The translations under genes were made by a program, and so were the position numbers. A stretch of DNA of 64,000 nt from CAIXSC01 sp046349915 (GTDB taxonomy: Bacteria; Planctomycetota; Planctomycetia; Pirellulales; Pirellulaceae): NCBI GenBank assembly GCA_046349915.1, contig JAXMBL010000010.1, positions 124,001 to 188,000 of the forward strand. Reading direction: 5' to 3'. Under the pieces are notes generated by a model. It ran no database searches. It was not told the origin of the DNA and saw only the letters and a program-made list of their open reading frames with translations. Shown here piece by piece: positions 27,243 to 35,234 of the stretch. Position 1 is the first letter of the stretch; each line of letters opens with the position of its first letter.

Positions 27243-28733
27243 ATGTCAGAGTATTCGGCGGAAAAGTTGGCGCACTTCGCCCACGACCTCGGGCTCATCG
27301 ATGATCGGCAGTTGGATCAATTGCGCAGCGATCTGGGACCGTTGAGCGGTACGGGCGAGGACTTTCGACGAGTGGCCTTGCGGCGTGAATTCCTTACGAA
27401 TTTTCAGATCGACCGGATGCTGAAAAAGGAAAAGACGGGCTACTTCTACGGCGACTACAAGGTGCTGTATTTGGTCGGAACGGGATCATTCGCCCGCGTT
27501 TACCGATCGACGCACAATAAAACCGGCAAAGTATTCGCCGTCAAAGTACTGCGAAAGCGTTTTCGCGACGACGCGGCTCAGATGGAGTTGTTCCTGCGCG
27601 AGGGAGAAGTGGGCCTCCTGCTGCGGCACCCCAACATCGTGCCGGTGTACGAACTGAATACCGATCCGCATTCGCCTTACTTCGTGATGGACTTCGTCGA
27701 AGGGCAGAATTTGCGCGAGTTCGTGAAGGTTCGCAAGAAATTGGAAGTCGCGGACGCCACGCGTCTCATGATCGACATCCTGGCCGGCTTGGCCTACGCG
27801 GCACAGCAAGGAATCTTCCACCGCGATCTGAAACTCAGCAACGTCTTGGTCACCAGTCGAGGAACCGCCCGGTTGGTGGACTTCGGCCTCTACGGAACTC
27901 GCGCCACCGACGACACGGCGGGCGAGACCCCCAACGCTCGAACCATCGACTACGTGGCGCTCGAACGTACGACCGGCGTGAAAAAGAACGATCCCCGCAG
28001 CGATCTCTTTTTCGCGGGCTGCATGTATTACCACATGCTCGCCGGCGTCGCTCCCCTGCCCGAAGCTCGCGAACGCTCGCAGCGACTCAGCGCGACGCGC
28101 TATCGCGAGATCAAACCGATCCTGGAACTCGAACCCGAATTGCCTCGTTCCATCGCCACGGTCGTTGGGCGAGCGATCGAGTTGTCAGTAGAACGACGCT
28201 ATCAAAACCCAGCGGAAATGCTCGCCGAACTACAGGCCGCGTTCAAGAAACTCGAGTCGCCCGAGGGTGGAGAAACAAACTCAACGCCCGCCGCTCCACC
28301 GATCAGCGCTGTCGCGCCAACTCCGCCGACTCCCCAAGTCGAACAAGAGGGACTCAACCATACGGTGATGATTGTCGAGTCGCATGTGGAGTTGCAAAAC
28401 CTGCTGCGAGACAAACTCAAGAAGCACGGTTATCGCGTGCTCGTGATCAGCGACCCTCAACGAGCGCTCGACCGCTTCAAGGAAGACACGCCGCCCGCGG
28501 AGTGCGTGTTGTTTTCCGCGGGCTTTTTGGGTGAGTCGGCGATCGACGCATTTAACCGATTTGGCGATGAAGCCGCGACGCGCAAGATCCCCGCGATCCT
28601 ACTGATAGACGAACATCAGCACGAACTGATTCCGTCCGCTCAACTTTCCACTCATCGCCTGCTGTTGAAAATGCCGCTCAAGGTTCGCGAAGTCCGGCAA
28701 GCGCTGAAGCAACTGCTCCATCCTAAGAGCTGA
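27243..28733 (+). CDS. Ser/Thr protein kinase with C-terminal degenerate receiver domain
   Basis: 496 residues from ATG 27243 (MSEYSAEKLAHFAHDLGLID). Residues 1-70 form a small helical domain common before planctomycete kinases. The kinase domain (about 71-345) has a GTGSFARVY loop, Lys101 in FAVKVL, HRDLKLSN with Asp195 and VDFG with Asp213, so it should be active. A Pro-rich linker (about 355-375, APPISAVAPTPPTPQ) leads to a receiver-like fold (376-496: HTVMIVESHVELQNLLRDKLKKHGYRVLVISDP). There the acidic pocket is ES instead of DD and the phospho-acceptor position reads CVLFSAG, so it cannot be phosphorylated normally. No hydrophobic TM segment is visible. Confidence 0.9.
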   Translation: MSEYSAEKLAHFAHDLGLIDDRQLDQLRSDLGPLSGTGEDFRRVALRREFLTNFQIDRMLKKEKTGYFYGDYKVLYLVGTGSFARVYRSTHNKTGKVFAVKVLRKRFRDDAAQMELFLREGEVGLLLRHPNIVPVYELNTDPHSPYFVMDFVEGQNLREFVKVRKKLEVADATRLMIDILAGLAYAAQQGIFHRDLKLSNVLVTSRGTARLVDFGLYGTRATDDTAGETPNARTIDYVALERTTGVKKNDPRSDLFFAGCMYYHMLAGVAPLPEARERSQRLSATRYREIKPILELEPELPRSIATVVGRAIELSVERRYQNPAEMLAELQAAFKKLESPEGGETNSTPAAPPISAVAPTPPTPQVEQEGLNHTVMIVESHVELQNLLRDKLKKHGYRVLVISDPQRALDRFKEDTPPAECVLFSAGFLGESAIDAFNRFGDEAATRKIPAILLIDEHQHELIPSAQLSTHRLLLKMPLKVREVRQALKQLLHPKS

Positions 28734-28861
28734 CAGATTGAATAGCGTTGCCGAGGCGTTGTTCAAGGAGGTAGACGGGCCTGAGAGACTGTCCCTAAAA
28801 TTGACGAACTCCGCAGCATAACGCCGTTCGTCACTTTGCCGGAGGCAAAGGCAACTGTGGC

Positions 28862-29242
28862 TTAGTTGCCGCTTTGAGCTAGCTGTCGCAAGCGATCGCG
28901 CTGGGCCGCCATTTCCGCTCGCTGCGATTGGACCACCGCAGCCTTCTTCTGCTTCCGCTCCTCTCGCTTCTTCTGCTCGGCCATCTGACGAGCCAACATC
29001 TGCTGCTGGTACGCCTGGGCCATCATCTGCTGCTGTTGCATCTGCATCATGTAGTAGGCCATCGCCTGCGGACTCACCGATGAACTGCTTCCAGAGCCCG
29101 ACGAGAAACTGCCGCTCGGCGCCGACGAAGAACCACCCCGTCCCCCGCCTCGATCACAGGCCTGAGTCACCCCAGCCTGAGCGAAACCGATCGCCACAAC
29201 CAACCCCAGCACCCACGCACGATTTCCCAAAAACTTGGTCAT
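28862..29242 (-). CDS. small secreted Gln/Met-rich protein
   Basis: 126 residues from ATG 29242 (MTKFLGNRAWVLGLVVAIGFAQAGVTQA), giving a clean signal peptide; the longer frame from 29344 is unlikely. The mature protein has a Gly/Ser stretch (GGGRGGSSSAPSGSFSSGSG), a Gln/Met block (YYMMQMQQQQMMAQAYQQQM) and a charged helix (EQKKREERKQKKAAVVQSQR). It is low complexity and possibly a surface or envelope structural protein. No family recognised. Confidence 0.6.
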   Translation of the reverse strand: MTKFLGNRAWVLGLVVAIGFAQAGVTQACDRGGGRGGSSSAPSGSFSSGSGSSSSVSPQAMAYYMMQMQQQQMMAQAYQQQMLARQMAEQKKREERKQKKAAVVQSQRAEMAAQRDRLRQLAQSGN

Positions 29243-29440
29243 ACACCAGCCCTTTTCGACGAAGAACTCGCCCCAGAGAAGAGAAAATCCGCTGAGAAAC
29301 ACCCCTTGAGAAGCACCGGCCAACGGCTGCCACTGGCCAGTCATCCCCCACTAAGTTCGAAGGTCGCTCCCAGCCCTATTCACTTAGGACAGACGCGCCC
29401 GGCCCTTGTCACGCGAGTCGACGAGGAATCGGGGAAAATC

Positions 29441-31300
29441 TTAGAAGCCGATCTTCGCCAGCCATGGCTGAATGCGCGACCGCGTCGAGCGGGAGAGACG
29501 TTGAGCAGCGCCACACAGAGCGTCCCAGCGATGATTGGACATACCTGAGATCACTACCGCGCCAGTGGCGACCCCCAAAAGCAACGTCCAGGATTCGCCC
29601 CAACCTCCGTCGACATCACCCACATTCACCGAAGATGCTGATTCAGCGCCTCCCGATGCTGGTAGAATCGTCGATGTCTTCAGGGAGGACGAATTCTCGG
29701 TGGAAGTCCCTAGTTCGCCGACCGAAGGCGATCCCCCCGGCAGTGCTCCAACCGACAACTGCTTGTCCGTGCCTAGGTCAAACGCTTGTCGACGCACATC
29801 ACGCGACTCAATGCGAATCAGCGGAACCAAGGACCGACCACCGACCAAAGCACCACCATTCGAGGCCGTCTGGCGACCATTAGCCAGTTCGATCATCCCG
29901 CCATTCGCTTCCTCGCCAGCATCGCTCGACTCGGCCGTTTCGCCTCGTTCGCTATCCTCAGATGATCCGTACCGCGAAGCCGAGGCATTCACCCGCGAAG
30001 CAAATCGCGACAGACCGCGTCGCGCCCAAAAATCGCTGACGCGCGACGTCGAGTCGGCTGTCGCATTCGCAGCGGAAGATCCACGATGGTCAGAGGCACC
30101 TCGACCCGAGCGACTTTGATCGCCTGCCGAATCGTTCCACTCCCCGTCCAGCAACTCGCGGATATCAATCAACGAGTCTGGTCGAGTGGAACTGTCTGAA
30201 TTCTCGTCCCATGAAGCCAGAATGGCATCCACACTCGCCGACTGCTCGACCGACATCCATTCACTGATCGATCCACTGTCGGTCCAACCACTTCCCTCGA
30301 ACAGAGAAGAATCAACGGCTCGTGAATCTGCCTCCAGCTGCTCGCCCGCCTGCCCGACGTCATTGGTCGATAGCCACCACCCAAATGCGGTCGTGGCGAA
30401 CGAAAACCCGCGTGAGCCAATCGAGCCTTGCGTTGCGTCTCGAACAGGCTCTCCCGAGCCCAAAGAGCTCAATCCCGAGCTGTTGAAACTGGGCGGGCTT
30501 GAGGGCGTCGAACTAAACTCGCCTTCCGCAAACTCAACTCGCCCACGCCCGCCCGGTCCACCACTGGCAGAATTCATTGGGATCGCAGGAGCATCAATGT
30601 TCGAGCGGAATGAGGAGTTCAGTTCAGTGAACGATTCCGACGCGACCGGCCGGTAGACGTCCAACCGGATCGTATCCCATTGAACTGCACTAACGACCAC
30701 GACGCCGAAACTCGTGGCACTCGATCCCGGCGAAGCGAATCCCCTGACTGACAGATCCCTGTCTGACAGTTCCCTGAACGCCGGATCTTTAAACGCGGAC
30801 CCCTGCGGTCCCGAGAAGGCAAATTCTTGCTGCGTAAACCGCGCCGGCGACCATTCCAACTGGGGCTCGCAACAGGCGGCGACCGAATCACCAACCCTGG
30901 GCATGCCTCGTTCAGAGATTCCTCGTTCAGAGATTCCTGGTTCAGAGATTCCTGGTTCAGAGAATCCTCGCCCAGGAGCAAACGAACCGAACGATTCTCG
31001 CGAATACAGGCTGTCGCCGCCGAATCCGTTTCCCGCCAGATCGGGCTCGCCCTTACCCGTCATTGGGTAACCGAAGCCAAATTCCGAGCGCTCCCACTCT
31101 ATCTGGCCGAAATCAGCGGTCCGGTTATTGGCAAAGCCGAATTCTGCCGGTCTTGCCTCCAGGAATCGCATTTCTCCCGGCAAAATAGCGGGCCGACGAG
31201 CGTCCACATCGTCGCGTATCGCGAACCCGCTCAGCGCAAGCCGATTCTCCAGCGATTCGATAATGAGGCGGCGAAGGCCGCGAGGACGAGTGGGTCGCAT
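29441..31300 (-). CDS. secreted low-complexity protein with planctomycete LE-x-R leader, third gene of the sigma-kinase cluster
   Basis: 619 residues. The N-terminus MRPTRPRGLRRLIIESLENR + LALSG matches the 'R-x-L-x(2)-E-x-LE-x-R-x-L' leader seen on many planctomycete exported proteins. The middle is Ser/Gly/Phe-rich with FG-type motifs, including a short SEPGI/SERGI tandem repeat near residues 114-132. A C-terminal hydrophobic helix (WTLLLGVATGAVVISGM) is followed by a basic tail (RLSRSTRSRIQPWLAKIGF), suggesting a cytoplasmic or sorting-type anchor. It starts 5 bp downstream of the TPR kinase stop and is probably co-transcribed with kinase and sigma factor. Confidence 0.7.
   Translation of the reverse strand: MRPTRPRGLRRLIIESLENRLALSGFAIRDDVDARRPAILPGEMRFLEARPAEFGFANNRTADFGQIEWERSEFGFGYPMTGKGEPDLAGNGFGGDSLYSRESFGSFAPGRGFSEPGISEPGISERGISERGMPRVGDSVAACCEPQLEWSPARFTQQEFAFSGPQGSAFKDPAFRELSDRDLSVRGFASPGSSATSFGVVVVSAVQWDTIRLDVYRPVASESFTELNSSFRSNIDAPAIPMNSASGGPGGRGRVEFAEGEFSSTPSSPPSFNSSGLSSLGSGEPVRDATQGSIGSRGFSFATTAFGWWLSTNDVGQAGEQLEADSRAVDSSLFEGSGWTDSGSISEWMSVEQSASVDAILASWDENSDSSTRPDSLIDIRELLDGEWNDSAGDQSRSGRGASDHRGSSAANATADSTSRVSDFWARRGLSRFASRVNASASRYGSSEDSERGETAESSDAGEEANGGMIELANGRQTASNGGALVGGRSLVPLIRIESRDVRRQAFDLGTDKQLSVGALPGGSPSVGELGTSTENSSSLKTSTILPASGGAESASSVNVGDVDGGWGESWTLLLGVATGAVVISGMSNHRWDALCGAAQRLSRSTRSRIQPWLAKIGF
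30903..30962 (-). repeat. 15-bp in-frame tandem repeat (S-E-x-G-I)
   Basis: Four consecutive near-identical 15-mers (GTTCAGAGATTCCTG/C on the plus strand) encode SEPGI/SERGI within the gene 29441-31300. The divisible-by-three period keeps the frame open, so the copy number could vary between strains. Confidence 0.8.
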
Positions 31301-31305
31301 AGGCC

Positions 31306-33639
31306 TTACTCTATCCTCCCCTCCCTAACGGTGTCAGATGAATTGTCAATTTTTTCTCGCAGCTCCCGGTGCTGACGGAGCAAACGTCGGAATTGATCCA
31401 CCGCGGGGGCCCCCCGACACGCCTCTTCCTGAGCCGCGATCGCTCGATCAAATGCCTCGATGGCGTCCACGGTTCGGCCCTGTTTCTCTAGCACTAGCCC
31501 CAAGTTATGTTCGATCCCACCCCGACTGCTAAGGCTCGCCGCTCGATCAGGATCGTCTGCTTTACCCATCGGCAAGACCGCCAGTGCGTCTCGAAACGAT
31601 CGTTCAGATTCGCTCAGTTTCTCTAGTCGATGGAGCGACATGCCGCGGTTATTCAGACAGACAGCCAAGTCGCGAGCCGCTCCTCGATCGCCAGGCCCGT
31701 CCTGGTGCAATTGCATCAACAATCGGATCGCTTCGTCAAAATCGACCACCGCCTGCTCCAAGCGATTAAGTCGAGCCTTGAAGGAACCGCGGTTACTGAG
31801 CGACAAAGCGAGAGCCGCGGCGAGCGAGCGATCGCGGGGCGAGGCAGCCGCCAATTCGCGTTGAATTTCCACCCCTTCGTCCAACCACTGCTCGGCCTTC
31901 TCCGGTTCCGCGGTCGCTCGCAACATCGCCAAATTTCCCAGCGTTGATGCGAGCGTCCGACGAGCCTCACGCAACGACGGATCTTCGCGAAGCGCCTCGC
32001 GCTCCAAGCGAATGGCTTCTTCGTAACAAACTTGCGCCTGTTCCGCGTTTCCTTGCTGTTCGTACAGGAGAGCCAGTTGGTTGTTCGAAACGGCCAATTG
32101 TTCGCGATAGCGCGAGAAACTCTCGTTGGCCACGCGCAATGCAAACTCGGCTCGTTCACGCTGCTGGACGACCACCGCCATGCCGACCGCTAGCGAGACA
32201 GCGGCCACGATCAGAGCCGCCGCGCCCGCGGCGACGGTCCGCCGGCGTCGACGCGCGCTCTGGTACAGCCGATCCAGCAACGAGGGGCGTCGAGCGAGCA
32301 CGGGTCGACCATCCAGAAAACGCCGCAGGTCGTCGGCAAACTCCTTCGCCGACGTGTATCGCTCGTCGCGCGGCTTCGACAGCGCTTTCAGAACCACCGT
32401 CTCCAGTTCGAAAGGAATCGCCTCGTTCCAACTACGCGGAGGATAGGGATGCCCGCTCTCCAGCTGCTTCAGCAACTCCGTCGGCGATTCACCTCGTAGT
32501 GCGGGATGCAACGTCAGAAGTTCGTAAAGGGTCGCACCCAGCGAGTAAATGTCGGCGCGATGATCGATCAAGAGCGCCGGGCCTTTGGCCTGCTCCGGAC
32601 TCATATACCGCATGGTGCCCACCATGTCGCCGGGACGAGTCAGTTCGACGCCCGCGCGACATCGAGCCAATCCGAAGTCGGTCACCCACAACCGTCCTTC
32701 GGGCGTCACCATCAAGTTCGAGGGCTTGATGTCGCGATGTACGACTCCCGCTTCATGAGCTGCTTCGAGAGCGTCGGCGGCTTGCGCCGCGATCTCAACC
32801 ACCCCACGCAAATATCTCGGATCAGTAATCGAATTGGCGGACAGGGAGGAAGGCAGGGGAGGCGCCGTGCGCTCGGCCCCAGAAACCGTTTCTCCGCTAT
32901 GTAATTCCGAACCGTGACGCTCGCCGCGGGCCATACTCGCCGATCGCCGAGCACCTTTCTTCTTCTCGGAGATCACCTGATCAAGCGGTCGCCCTTCGAT
33001 CAATTGCATCACATAAAAGTGCACGCCTCGCTCGAATCCCACGGCAAAGACCGGCACGATGTGAGGATGATGCAGTTGACCAGCCATCTGCGCTTCATTT
33101 CGGAAGCGAGTGATTTGCTGAGCATCAAGCAGGGCAGCCATGGGAAGCACTTTCAGCGCCACCATACGCTGCATCGACTCCTGCACCGCCTCATAAACGA
33201 CCCCCATTCCGCCTCGCCCTAGCTCTCGTACGATCCGATAGTCCCCCAGTCGCCTCGCAATCAACGGATCGATCCGTGGATCGAACGAAGCGGCGCTCCC
33301 CTGCGAACCGACAGGCGGCTCCGATGGTTCGCCCGCCGGTGCGGAAGCCGGAACATTGTCCTGCTTGGACGCCTTATCAGCTTGCGACGCTTCCAGCGAT
33401 GGACGAAATCCCACCGCCGCTCCTTGCAAAAAGTCGATGCTCGCCAAATACTCGCCAAGATAAGGCGCGAACTCGGGACAACGTCCTTCCAACTCGGCGC
33501 GAGTCAGCGGTCGACCACGCTCGAGACTCTCAAAATACTCCTCCAGCAGCCGAGACAACTGCTCTTCTTGCTCGGGGCTGAGTTTCGCCGAGCCAGGTGA
33601 ATCACAGGCCGAGGATGGCGGCGTGGGCGAGCTGGTCAT
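31306..33639 (-). CDS. Ser/Thr protein kinase with TM and TPR C-terminal region
   Basis: 777 residues. A short N-terminal helical region (QLSRLLEEYFESLERG) is typical of planctomycete ECF-linked kinases. The kinase domain begins about residue 133 (YRIVRELGRGGMGVVYEA, VALKVLP, HRDIKPSN, VTDFGLAR, GTMRYMSPEQA) and carries all catalytic motifs. A single TM (about 475-497, VAAGAAALIVAAVSLAVGMAVVVQ) is followed by an extracytoplasmic TPR-like array (about 510-750). Its start overlaps the ECF sigma factor stop by 4 bp (ATGA). Known biology of planctomycete ECF-STK pairs suggests it controls the sigma factor by phosphorylation. Confidence 0.93.
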   Translation of the reverse strand: MTSSPTPPSSACDSPGSAKLSPEQEEQLSRLLEEYFESLERGRPLTRAELEGRCPEFAPYLGEYLASIDFLQGAAVGFRPSLEASQADKASKQDNVPASAPAGEPSEPPVGSQGSAASFDPRIDPLIARRLGDYRIVRELGRGGMGVVYEAVQESMQRMVALKVLPMAALLDAQQITRFRNEAQMAGQLHHPHIVPVFAVGFERGVHFYVMQLIEGRPLDQVISEKKKGARRSASMARGERHGSELHSGETVSGAERTAPPLPSSLSANSITDPRYLRGVVEIAAQAADALEAAHEAGVVHRDIKPSNLMVTPEGRLWVTDFGLARCRAGVELTRPGDMVGTMRYMSPEQAKGPALLIDHRADIYSLGATLYELLTLHPALRGESPTELLKQLESGHPYPPRSWNEAIPFELETVVLKALSKPRDERYTSAKEFADDLRRFLDGRPVLARRPSLLDRLYQSARRRRRTVAAGAAALIVAAVSLAVGMAVVVQQRERAEFALRVANESFSRYREQLAVSNNQLALLYEQQGNAEQAQVCYEEAIRLEREALREDPSLREARRTLASTLGNLAMLRATAEPEKAEQWLDEGVEIQRELAAASPRDRSLAAALALSLSNRGSFKARLNRLEQAVVDFDEAIRLLMQLHQDGPGDRGAARDLAVCLNNRGMSLHRLEKLSESERSFRDALAVLPMGKADDPDRAASLSSRGGIEHNLGLVLEKQGRTVDAIEAFDRAIAAQEEACRGAPAVDQFRRLLRQHRELREKIDNSSDTVREGRIE

Positions 33640-34310
33640 AATTCTTCGTCCGCTTCCTCGGGCGGATCGCTCGCCATCTGCTCACGCAATTGCTGAATCG
33701 CTCGCAACCACAGCATGCGCACCGCACCGCTCGTGCGACCCAGCCGTTCGCCAATCTCCTCGAAGGGCAATCCTTGCAAGTTCCTCAACATGATCACTTC
33801 CCGATGGTCGGGCCGCATTCGCTGTAAATGGTTCGCCAATCGCACGGCCCCTTCGCGCTGAATTACCTGAGCGCTCGGCGAAGGACCTGGATCAGCCAGC
33901 AACGCGCCGGCATTGAGTTTCTGCGAGGAATGAGCGAGGGCAGCCGCCATATCGTCGAGCGACACTTCTCGTCGCACGGATCGACGCTCCGCCAACAAAT
34001 GCTGCTGCACGAACACATGCAGTCGGTGAATCAAGATTTGCCGCAACCACGCGATCAACTGCCGCTCGTTCTGTCCCTGGAACGCATTAAAGTCGCGGTA
34101 GGCGCCCAGCATCGTCTCTTGGACCAGATCCGAGGGACTCACCTTGGCCCGCAACCGCGGATCGATCTGCGTGGAGGCCAGCAGGTAAAGATAATTGCGG
34201 TAGGTGTCGAGGAGATCGCCAAGTCGATGAGTCGCCCCGCCCTTGACTTCGGCCACCAACCGATCGACTCGCCGAGTCCCCGATGAACGCGACTCGCTCA
34301 TGTCACTCAT
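33636..34310 (-). CDS. ECF RNA polymerase sigma factor, kinase-linked type
   Basis: 224 residues from ATG 34310 (MSDMSESRSSGTRRV); the frame extends to ATG 34361 but that leader is not sigma-like. Region 2 is YRNYLYLLASTQIDPRLRAKVSPSDLVQETMLGAYRDFNAFQG; region 4 is LQRMRPDHREVIMLRNLQGLPFEEIGERLGRTSGAVRMLWLRAI. An unusual loop between them (SLDDMAAALAHSSQKLNAGALLADPGPSPSAQ) is typical of planctomycete sigma factors. The ATGA overlap with the TPR kinase gene and the tight spacing to the secreted LE-x-R protein form a regulatory cluster. Confidence 0.93.
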   Translation of the reverse strand: MSDMSESRSSGTRRVDRLVAEVKGGATHRLGDLLDTYRNYLYLLASTQIDPRLRAKVSPSDLVQETMLGAYRDFNAFQGQNERQLIAWLRQILIHRLHVFVQQHLLAERRSVRREVSLDDMAAALAHSSQKLNAGALLADPGPSPSAQVIQREGAVRLANHLQRMRPDHREVIMLRNLQGLPFEEIGERLGRTSGAVRMLWLRAIQQLREQMASDPPEEADEEL

Positions 34311-34373
34311 GATTCGCTCTCCTCTCTCGGCCAGTCTAGGCTCACGAAGATATTCGAGCAAGAAACCGCGTAT

Positions 34374-34465
34374 GTACGACGGACTTCTCGTCCTTACCTG
34401 TACGACGGACTTCTAGTCCGTCGCTCGAGGCCCTGCTGGATCGACGGACTAGAAGTCCGTCGTAC
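34374..34465. repeat. GACGGACT/AGTCCGTC palindromic repeats, three copies
   Basis: Direct copies at 34374-34393 (truncated, GACTTCTCGTCC) and 34400-34423, and an inverted copy at 34442-34465 (CGACGGACTAGAAGTCCGTC + GTAC). Together the last two form a larger hairpin. Same family as 19387-19488 and 43278-43313. Located upstream of the sigma factor and downstream of bioD (both minus strand). Confidence 0.85.
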
Positions 34466-34486
34466 AAGATCCGGCCCCCCAGCAGC

Positions 34487-35185
34487 TCACTTCGCCGCCT
34501 TCAACGCCTCGCTCCAATCAAGGCGGGGCTCGAGAGAACTCGCCCCATGAGCCACGGTCGCGAACAGTGGTCCATCGATCCGTTTCGCCAATTCGACCGC
34601 GTTGCTCGCTCGACTTGGGTCATTTCCCCCAGCCGCTGGCTCGACGTCGCTCAGCACCACCCCAGCCACCTTCATCCCTCCTCGATAGTGTCGAGCGACG
34701 AACAGCGTCTGAAGAGTCTGCGCGATGACGCCGATCACGTTGGCGGCGACGATGATCAGTGGAAGCTGGAAGTCAACAGCCAAGTCGGCCACGTATAGGT
34801 CGTCCCCCAGCGGAGATAGCAGCCCGCCCGCGCCTTCGACAATAACGTAGTCGTAACGATCGCGCCAGAATTTGAACCCCTCGCGAATGAGATCGAGGTC
34901 GAGTTCTCGCCCTTCCTCCCGCGCGGCCAGATGAGGCGCCAGCGGCGCGAAGAAGCGTTGAGGACAAACGTCGTTTAGCGATTCAGGCCGACCAGCAGCT
35001 TCCCAGAGCGCAACGGCATCGTCCGAGATCAATTGGCCAGCGACTCTCTGACAACCACTGGCCGCCGGCTTGTAAACGCCCACTGCTCCGCCTTGCTCCC
35101 GTAAAGCTCGCGTCAGGCAAGCGGCGACATACGTCTTGCCGACATTGGTGCTCGCGCCCACGACAAACGCGCCGCCACGTGCCAT
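34487..35185 (-). CDS. bioD: dethiobiotin synthetase
   Basis: 232 residues. The Walker A-like loop is GASTNVGKTYVAACL (canonical BioD is G-T-D-T-x-VGKT). Other signatures are VYKPAASGC, the acidic VIVEGAGGLLSPLG segment and QLPLIIVAANVIGVIAQTLQTL. BioD ligates CO2 to diaminopelargonic acid in biotin synthesis. No other bio genes lie in the window. Start ATG 35185 is well placed immediately before the nucleotide loop. Confidence 0.85.
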   Translation of the reverse strand: MARGGAFVVGASTNVGKTYVAACLTRALREQGGAVGVYKPAASGCQRVAGQLISDDAVALWEAAGRPESLNDVCPQRFFAPLAPHLAAREEGRELDLDLIREGFKFWRDRYDYVIVEGAGGLLSPLGDDLYVADLAVDFQLPLIIVAANVIGVIAQTLQTLFVARHYRGGMKVAGVVLSDVEPAAGGNDPSRASNAVELAKRIDGPLFATVAHGASSLEPRLDWSEALKAAK

Positions 35186-35202
35186 CTATTTCTCCCTACC
35201 GA

Positions 35203-35234
35203 GGGTCTGCTGGTAGTATTTTCGTCTAGCTGCC
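35203..35234 (-). repeat. interspersed GGCAGC..GACGAAAA repeat
   Basis: On the minus strand it begins with GGCAGCTAGACGAAAA directly after the TAA of the mscS-like gene and ends ACCAGCAGACCC. It belongs to the family with copies at 39182, 40321, 40368 and 46887. Confidence 0.75.
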
